This document shows positions 1-3,626 of a stretch of 6,566 nt of DNA, piece by piece (positions within the stretch are counted from its first letter, which is position 1; every line of letters starts with the position of its first letter). The position numbers and the translations under genes are program-made. The DNA lies in assembly GCA_016195145.1 (NCBI GenBank), contig JACQAF010000220.1, positions 1 to 6,566 on the forward strand, in the 5' to 3' direction. The notes beneath the pieces were generated by a model, which was given only the letters and a program-made list of their open reading frames with translations, did no database searches and was not told where the DNA came from. This DNA comes from Rhodospirillales bacterium (GTDB lineage Bacteria > Pseudomonadota > Alphaproteobacteria > CACIAM-22H2).

Positions 1-385
1 ACAACTCGACGCCCAGCAGGTCGCGGCACAGATCCTTGAGGCCGTGGCGGTCGGTGAAGGTGCGGGTGAGCCGCGAGGCGATCTTGGTGCAGTAAACCGG
101 CGTCGGCATCACGCCGAGATGGCGCTTGATCGTCGCCAGGTCGAAGCGGGCGAAGTGGAACAGTTTGGCGACCTTGGGATCGGCGAGCAGCGCCTTGAGG
201 CGCGGCGCGTCATAGGCACCCGGGGCGAAGCGTACGATATGGCAATCGCCATCGCCGGCGGAAAGCTGGACCAGGCATAGGCGGTCGCGAAACGGATTGA
301 GGCCCATGGTTTCGGTGTCGACCGCCACCACATTGCCGAACCGCACGCGTTCGCCGAGATCGCCCTGGTGGAGTTCCACCGCCAT
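1..385 (-). CDS. rnd: Ribonuclease D-type 3'-5' exoribonuclease, N-terminal part (runs off the left edge)
   Basis: The visible 128 residues form the start of a DEDD-family 3'-5' exonuclease fold, probably a ribonuclease D that trims RNA 3' ends, including tRNA precursors, in the cytoplasm. Exo I is seen as VDTETMGL, with D23 and E25 as metal ligands. It is followed by NPFRDRLCLVQLS. Exo II is seen as FHFARFDLATI, with D82 as the next acidic ligand. The segment TDRHGLKDLCRDLLGVEL near the edge is typical of the short, roughly 200-residue single-domain form common in alphaproteobacteria. Exo III lies outside the window. Two ATG codons are adjacent (388-386 and 385-383). I chose the second because it lies 6 bases after a perfect AGGAGG; the first would leave only 3. 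The gene has a tRNA-Leu gene upstream on the same strand. The family call is firm. Whether it is true RNase D or a sister exonuclease cannot be settled from this part. Confidence 0.85.
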   Translation of the reverse strand, partial: MAVELHQGDLGERVRFGNVVAVDTETMGLNPFRDRLCLVQLSAGDGDCHIVRFAPGAYDAPRLKALLADPKVAKLFHFARFDLATIKRHLGVMPTPVYCTKIASRLTRTFTDRHGLKDLCRDLLGVEL

Positions 386-391
386 CATCCC

Positions 392-397
392 CCTCCT
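392..397 (-). promoter_or_regulatory. Shine-Dalgarno site of the ribonuclease D gene
   Basis: On the minus strand AGGAGG is followed by GGG and then two consecutive ATG codons. The perfect match to the anti-Shine-Dalgarno sequence leaves 3 bases before the first ATG and 6 before the second. The spacing favours the second ATG as the start. Confidence 0.75.
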
Positions 398-421
398 GGC
401 TGCAATGCAACGACGCAGCCC

Positions 422-450
422 TCTTGCGCAAGGCCGCCGTCTGTTGTCAA
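422..450 (-). promoter_or_regulatory. Possible promoter of the ribonuclease D gene
   Basis: The minus strand has a perfect TTGACA at 450-445. At 17 bases spacing the -10 position reads GCAAGA, a poor match. Position is sensible: just past the tRNA stem-loop and about 35 bases before the ribosome binding site. The site may simply be chance, or the gene may be read through from the tRNA promoter. Confidence 0.25.
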
Positions 451-454
451 CGAT

Positions 455-477
455 CCCGCCGCCGGAGCGGCGGCGGG
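455..477 (-). terminator. GC-rich stem-loop after tRNA-Leu, probable transcription terminator
   Basis: A perfect 10-bp inverted repeat (CCCGCCGCCG, loop GAG, CGGCGGCGGG) begins 6 bases after the encoded CCA end of the tRNA on the minus strand. There is no good T-run after it (ATCGTTG on the minus strand), so it is not a textbook intrinsic terminator. It could pause RNA polymerase, protect the precursor 3' end, or mark where 3' processing begins. It separates the tRNA from the ribonuclease D gene. Confidence 0.5.
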
Positions 478-483
478 AAGCTT

Positions 484-570
484 TGGTGCCCGAGAGAAGA
501 CTCGAACTTCCACGACCTTTCGGTCACTAGAACCTGAATCTAGCGCGTCTACCAATTCCGCCACCCGGGC
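484..570 (-). tRNA. tRNA-Leu, anticodon CAG
   Basis: An 87-base cloverleaf is read directly on the minus strand. The acceptor stem pairs GCCCGGG with CTCGGGC (one G-T pair), followed by discriminator A and an encoded CCA. The D arm contains AATTGGTAGA. The anticodon stem is CTAGA/TCTAG with loop TTCAGGT, giving anticodon CAG (plus-strand bases 534-536), which reads CUG codons. A long variable arm (GACC GAAA GGTC) marks it as a class II tRNA. The T arm is GGAAG TTCGAGT CTTCT. The class II arm, the A discriminator and the anticodon all agree on leucine. CUG is a heavily used leucine codon in GC-rich genomes, so this is probably a major tRNA. It has its own promoter upstream and a stem-loop after it, so it looks like a single-gene unit. 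Confidence 0.97.
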
Positions 571-603
571 ATCGAGGTCAGGTGCGGCTTGCGAGAGGCG
601 GAT

Positions 604-632
604 TAGCTACCGCCCACCTGCCGTATTGTCAA
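604..632 (-). promoter_or_regulatory. Sigma70-type promoter of tRNA-Leu
   Basis: On the minus strand a perfect -35 TTGACA (632-627) is followed by a 17-base spacer and the -10 TAGCTA (609-604). The expected start of transcription is near 597, giving a 5' leader of about 27 bases that RNase P would remove. A near-consensus promoter with ideal spacing fits a strongly expressed stable RNA. Confidence 0.8.
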
Positions 633-669
633 CGCATAACGGGAGCAAACCGGCGTAAGATGGGGGCGC

Positions 670-698
670 TTGACCGACGGAGGCCAAGTCTGTAACCG
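670..698 (+). promoter_or_regulatory. Candidate promoter of the NDUFA9-like gene
   Basis: On the plus strand TTGACC (670-675) is followed by a 17-base spacer and TAACCG (693-698). The -35 is 5/6 to consensus and the -10 is weak, as is common in alphaproteobacteria. It would start RNA near 705, about 57 bases before the start codon. The 191 bases between the tRNA and the gene otherwise show only the divergent tRNA promoter and no open reading frame of note. Confidence 0.35.
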
Positions 699-761
699 CA
701 ACGGCCGGATGCCAGCGGCGAAGGCGAATCTGCGGGATCACGCGGGACGAAGGGGTGCGGT

Positions 762-1724
762 ATGACGATTACGGGGCGACGGGTAACGGTTTTTGGCGGC
801 TCGGGCTTCCTCGGGCGGTATGTCGTCAGGCGGCTGGCGGCGCAGGGCTGGGTGGTGCGCGTCGCGGTGCGCGATCCGGTCGCCGCGGCGTTTCTCAAGC
901 CGATGGGCGATGTCGGCCAGATCGTGCCGATGAAGACAAGCCTGATCGGCGACGAGGCGGTGATCCGCGCCGCCGTTGCCGGGTCCGAGGCGGTGATCAA
1001 TCTGGTTGGCATCCTGTACGAACGCCGCAGCCAGCGCTTCCAGGCCGTCCACGCCGATGGGCCGGCGCGCCTGGCGCGGCTGGCGGCCGAGTTGGGCGTC
1101 GTGCATTTCGTCCAGGTTTCGGCGATCGCTGCCGACCCGACCTCGCCGGCGGCCTACGGCCGGTCCAAGGCCGCGGGCGAGAGCGGCGTGCATCGCCATT
1201 TTCCCAAGGCGACGATCATCCGCCCATCGATCGTCTTCGGGCCCGAAGATGGATTCTTCAACCGCTTCGCCATGATGGCGAAGCTGCTGCCGGCCTTGCC
1301 CCTGATCGGCGGCGGGCACACAAAATTCCAGCCGGTCTATGTCTGCGACGTGGCCGAGGCGATCGTGCGCACGCTGACCGACCCGGCGGCAGCCGGCAAG
1401 ATCTACGAGCTCGGCGGGCCGCGGGTCTACAGCTTCCGCGAACTGATGAAATTGCTTCTCGCCGCGACCGGCCGGCGGCGTTGGCTGGTCAGCCTGCCGT
1501 TCTGGCTCGCGACCGTGAAGGCGGCGGTCATCGAACGGCTACCGATGCCGCCGCTGTTGACCCGCGACCAGGTGGAATTGCTCAAGCGCGATAACGTGGT
1601 CAGCCCCGGCTACCTCGGGCTGCCCGATCTCGGCATCCAGCCGACGGCGGTCGAGGCGATCCTCCCAACCTACATCGACATCTTCCGCAAAGGCGGCCGT
1701 TTCGCCGCCCAGCGCCCAGTCTAG
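762..1724 (+). CDS. Complex I NDUFA9 subunit family protein (atypical SDR, NAD(P)-binding)
   Basis: This 320-residue protein has the Rossmann fold of the extended/atypical short-chain dehydrogenase family. The dinucleotide-binding glycine motif is GGSGFLG at residues 12-18, after a short beta strand (RVTVFG). VINLVGILYE (residues 78-87), HFVQVSAIAADP (115-126) and YGRSKAAGE (132-140, with Y132 and K136 in SDR catalytic positions) follow. The RPSIVFGPEDGFFNRFA block (154-170) is characteristic of the bacterial relatives of mitochondrial NDUFA9. In mitochondria that protein is an accessory subunit of complex I that binds NADPH; the bacterial role is not settled, and no nuo genes are in view. 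There is no signal peptide or clear membrane segment, so it is probably cytoplasmic or peripheral. The ATG at 762 follows AAGGGG (750-755) by 6 bases. A terminator-like hairpin follows the stop, so it looks monocistronic. The family call is firm; the function is not. Confidence 0.88.
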   Translation: MTITGRRVTVFGGSGFLGRYVVRRLAAQGWVVRVAVRDPVAAAFLKPMGDVGQIVPMKTSLIGDEAVIRAAVAGSEAVINLVGILYERRSQRFQAVHADGPARLARLAAELGVVHFVQVSAIAADPTSPAAYGRSKAAGESGVHRHFPKATIIRPSIVFGPEDGFFNRFAMMAKLLPALPLIGGGHTKFQPVYVCDVAEAIVRTLTDPAAAGKIYELGGPRVYSFRELMKLLLAATGRRRWLVSLPFWLATVKAAVIERLPMPPLLTRDQVELLKRDNVVSPGYLGLPDLGIQPTAVEAILPTYIDIFRKGGRFAAQRPV

Positions 1725-1749
1725 CCGCGCGATTCGGTTCAGGTATTTG

Positions 1750-1770
1750 CTGCCATTGCCAGAATGGCGG
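1750..1770 (+). repeat. Stem-loop 25 bases after the NDUFA9-like gene
   Basis: GCCATT (1752-1757) and AATGGC (1763-1768) pair perfectly around a five-base loop. One G-T pair and one C-G pair extend the stem to 8 bp. No T-run follows directly, so it is not a terminator by itself. It may stabilise the 3' end of the mRNA together with the next hairpin. Confidence 0.45.
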
Positions 1771-1797
1771 AGGTCGAGGGTATATTTAAAGAGATAT

Positions 1798-1820
1798 GTT
1801 CCGATACGGAACTATTTTTT
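1798..1820 (+). terminator. Rho-independent terminator of the NDUFA9-like gene
   Basis: GTTCCG (1798-1803), loop ATA, and CGGAAC (1807-1812) form a perfect 6-bp stem. TA and six T bases follow. It lies 73 bases after the stop codon of the NDUFA9-like gene, in the right orientation. Outer arms ATTTAAA (1784-1790) and TTTAAAT (1818-1824) could extend the pairing, so it might also act on the opposite strand. Confidence 0.6.
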
Positions 1821-1845
1821 AAATCATAGGTGTTCAGATACCGCG

Positions 1846-1857
1846 ATTTTATAAAAT
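1846..1857. repeat. 12-bp perfect palindrome in the AT-rich island
   Basis: ATTTTATAAAAT equals its own reverse complement. Palindromes arise easily in such AT-rich DNA, so it may be chance. It could also be a half of a paired operator with the palindrome at 1895-1906, whose centre lies 49 bp away. Confidence 0.4.
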
Positions 1858-1894
1858 TGTATAAATATTTTAAAAAAATAGGGAAAATATACTG

Positions 1895-1906
1895 TCATAA
1901 TTATGA
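1895..1906. repeat. 12-bp perfect palindrome upstream of gltD
   Basis: TCATAATTATGA equals its own reverse complement. It overlaps the expected start region for the TATACT at 1888-1893. A dimeric regulator bound here would block or position RNA polymerase. I do not recognise it as the site of a known regulator, and chance is possible in AT-rich DNA. Confidence 0.4.
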
Positions 1907-1914
1907 TTTTGTAC

Positions 1915-1933
1915 TCGGCAAATGCCGATTTTT
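1915..1933 (+). terminator. Small hairpin with T-run in the gltD leader region, weak terminator or attenuator
   Basis: TCGGC (1915-1919), loop AAAT, and GCCGA (1924-1928) form a 5-bp stem directly followed by five T bases. The shape is that of an intrinsic terminator, but the stem is short. It lies 125 bases before the gltD start. It might be a backup terminator for transcripts from the NDUFA9-like gene, or an early attenuator if gltD is transcribed from the AT-rich island. Confidence 0.4.
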
Positions 1934-1955
1934 CCCGTATGAGTTGATCCAATCA

Positions 1956-2000
1956 GGGCTACGACCGCCATCTGGCGCGTGGGCCATGCGGTCGTAACCC
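1956..2000. repeat. Long inverted repeat / stem-loop in front of gltD
   Basis: GGGCTACGACCGC (1956-1968) and GCGGTCGTAACCC (1988-2000) are inverted repeats matching at 12 of 13 positions. The 19-base loop carries an inner 4-bp stem (TGGC 1973-1976 with GCCA 1983-1986). The one mismatch is C-A in plus-strand RNA but would be a G-U pair in minus-strand RNA. No T-run follows on either side, so it is not an intrinsic terminator. It ends 58 bases before the gltD start and does not cover its ribosome binding site. It may be a leader RNA structure or a regulator-binding site. Confidence 0.65.
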
Positions 2001-2058
2001 GAGCGGTTCTGCGGGGCGACGCCCAAAACAACGAATTCTGGCGGGGACGGATCGGTCC

Positions 2059-3537
2059 ATGGCGACGACAGAAAAAATGCTGCGCTTCGTGCAGGTCGAG
2101 CAGCAGATGCCCGACAAGCGGACGCCCGCCGCGCGCCGGCAGGATTTCCAGGAAATCTACGCCGAGTTCGAACAGGCCCGGGCCGAGGAGCAGGCCGGAC
2201 GCTGCTCGCAATGCGGCGTGCCGTTCTGCCAGATTCATTGCCCGCTGCATAACAACATCCCCGACTGGCTGAAGCTCACCGCCGAGGGCCGGCTCGAAGA
2301 GGCCTATGAGGTTTCGCAGGCGACCAACAATTTCCCCGAGATTTGCGGCCGCATCTGTCCCCAGGACCGGCTGTGCGAAGGCAATTGCGTCATCGAGAAA
2401 GGCTTCGAGAGCGTCACCATCGGTTCGGTCGAGAAGTACATCACCGACACGGCATGGGAAAAAGGCTGGGTCCGCCCGCCGACCCCGCGGCGCGAACTCC
2501 ACCGTTCGGTCGGGATTATCGGCGGCGGTCCGGCCGGGCTTGCCGCGGCCGAACAGCTGCGGCGCAAGGGCTACGCCGTTCATGTCTACGACCGGTATGA
2601 CCGCCTCGGCGGCCTGATGACCTATGGCATCCCCAATTTCAAGCTGGAGAAACAGGTGGTGCAGCGGCGCGTCGACCTGCTCGCGCAGGGGGGCGTTGTC
2701 TTCCAGGCGAATTTCGAGGTCGGCCGCGACGCCACGCTCGCCAATCTGCGCGAACGCCACGACGCGGTGCTGATCGCCACCGGCGTCTACAAGGCGCGCG
2801 ATATCCAGGCGCCGGGCGCCGGCCTCGCCAATATCTTTCCGGCGATGGATTATCTGACGGCGAGCAACCGCAAGGGCCTTGGCGACAAGGTGGCGGCGTT
2901 CGACGACGGCACCCTCGATGCGCGCGACAAGAACGTCGTGGTCATCGGCGGCGGCGACACGGCAATGGACTGCGTGCGCACCGCCGTTCGCCAGGGGGCG
3001 AAATCGGTGAAATGCCTCTATCGCCGCAACCGCGCCAACATGCCGGGCTCGCAGCGCGAGGTCTATCACGCCGAGGAAGAAGGCGTCGAGTTCGTCTGGC
3101 TGGCGGCGCCGGAGGCGTTCATCGGCGGCAAGCCGGCCGGGCGCAAGAAGGCCAAGCACGAAGTGGTGACCGCCGTGCGCGCCGTGCGCATGCGCCTCGG
3201 CGTCGCCGATTCCTCCGGCCGCCAGGTGCCCGAAAAGATCGAAGGCTCGGAATTCAACCTGCCGGCCGACATGGTGATCAAGGCGCTCGGCTTCGATCCC
3301 GAGGACATCCCCGGGCTGTTCGGCGCGCCGGCGCTCGGCATCACCCGCTGGGGGACGATCAAGATCGACTGGCGGACGATGATGACCGCCATCGACGGCG
3401 TGTTCGCCGCCGGCGACATCGTGCGCGGCGCCTCGCTCGTCGTCTGGGCGGTAAGCGACGGCCGCGACGCCGCCGAAGCGATCGATACATACATCGCCGG
3501 CAAATACGCGCCAGCCCTGGCCGCCGCGGCGGAGTAA
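2059..3537 (+). CDS. gltD: Glutamate synthase (NADPH) small (beta) subunit
   Basis: This 492-residue protein passes electrons from NADPH to the large subunit GltB, completing the GOGAT reaction (glutamine + 2-oxoglutarate + NADPH to two glutamates) in the cytoplasm. The N-terminal domain has two four-cysteine groups that ligate 4Fe-4S clusters: CSQCGVPFCQIHC (C49, C52, C57, C61) and CGRICPQDRLCEGNC (C96, C100, C106, C110). The FAD-binding motif GGGPAG is at 155-160, followed by the RLGGLMTYGIPNFKL block (182-196). The NADPH-binding motif GGGDTA is at 297-302. The C-terminal FAD contact DGVFAAGD is at 446-453. Length and motifs match the full family, with no frameshift. The ATG at 2059 has only a weak upstream site (GGGGA at 2043-2047, 11 bases away). 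Another ATG lies at codon 7 but has no better ribosome site. gltB follows after 89 bases on the same strand, so the two are probably one operon with gltD first. Confidence 0.95.
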   Translation: MATTEKMLRFVQVEQQMPDKRTPAARRQDFQEIYAEFEQARAEEQAGRCSQCGVPFCQIHCPLHNNIPDWLKLTAEGRLEEAYEVSQATNNFPEICGRICPQDRLCEGNCVIEKGFESVTIGSVEKYITDTAWEKGWVRPPTPRRELHRSVGIIGGGPAGLAAAEQLRRKGYAVHVYDRYDRLGGLMTYGIPNFKLEKQVVQRRVDLLAQGGVVFQANFEVGRDATLANLRERHDAVLIATGVYKARDIQAPGAGLANIFPAMDYLTASNRKGLGDKVAAFDDGTLDARDKNVVVIGGGDTAMDCVRTAVRQGAKSVKCLYRRNRANMPGSQREVYHAEEEGVEFVWLAAPEAFIGGKPAGRKKAKHEVVTAVRAVRMRLGVADSSGRQVPEKIEGSEFNLPADMVIKALGFDPEDIPGLFGAPALGITRWGTIKIDWRTMMTAIDGVFAAGDIVRGASLVVWAVSDGRDAAEAIDTYIAGKYAPALAAAAE

Positions 3538-3579
3538 ACCGAATACCGGCCGTTTTCCCCGATCTGCGGGAATGGGTCG

Positions 3580-3605
3580 CCCGAATAGCCAACGACCCGA
3601 ATAGC
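3580..3605. repeat. 10-bp direct repeat between gltD and gltB
   Basis: CCCGAATAGC occurs at 3580-3589 and again at 3596-3605, a 16-base period, with similar flanks (CCAAC after the first, GAACC after the second). It is 22 bases before the gltB start codon. It may be a short slippage duplication or a binding element in the intercistronic RNA. The rest of the 89-base gap shows only a weak bulged hairpin near 3555-3571 (CCCG/CGGG). Confidence 0.6.
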
Positions 3606-3626
3606 GAACCAGAAGCGAGTGCGACC

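Larger units (their letters stand above)
1781..1912. other. AT-rich island in the gap before gltD
   Basis: I counted 29 G or C bases in 130 (1781-1910), about 22% GC, against roughly 65-72% in the flanking genes. It contains A and T tracts (TTTTTT at 1815-1820, AAAAAAA at 1872-1878) and two 12-bp palindromes. TATACT at 1888-1893 would make a good -10 element for gltD, but no matching -35 sits at 16-18 bases upstream. No gene is apparent on either strand. It could be an UP-element-like or bent promoter region, a binding site for a nucleoid protein, or a remnant of foreign DNA. The compositional shift is certain; its role is inference. Confidence 0.75.

Noticed and set aside
755..1594. A 279-codon plus-strand frame overlapping the NDUFA9-like gene
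   Set aside because: It is an alternative frame of that gene, full of Arg and Gly, with no domain; the 762-1724 frame carries the Rossmann motifs.
1870..1971. A 33-codon minus-strand frame (starting MAVVALIGST) across the gltD leader
   Set aside because: It has an ATG and a reasonable composition, but no Shine-Dalgarno site precedes it and it is only the tail of the longer antisense frame.
1973..1989. A possible sigma54 (-24/-12) promoter before gltD, starting TGGCGCG
   Set aside because: The GG and GC pairs are separated by 12 bases instead of the required 10, and the -12 half lacks TTGC. The bases are better explained by the inverted repeat.
1870..3159. A 429-codon open frame on the minus strand opposite gltD and the leader
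   Set aside because: It is antisense to clear GltD motifs. Its length comes from GC-rich codon bias, and its end runs into the AT-rich island.
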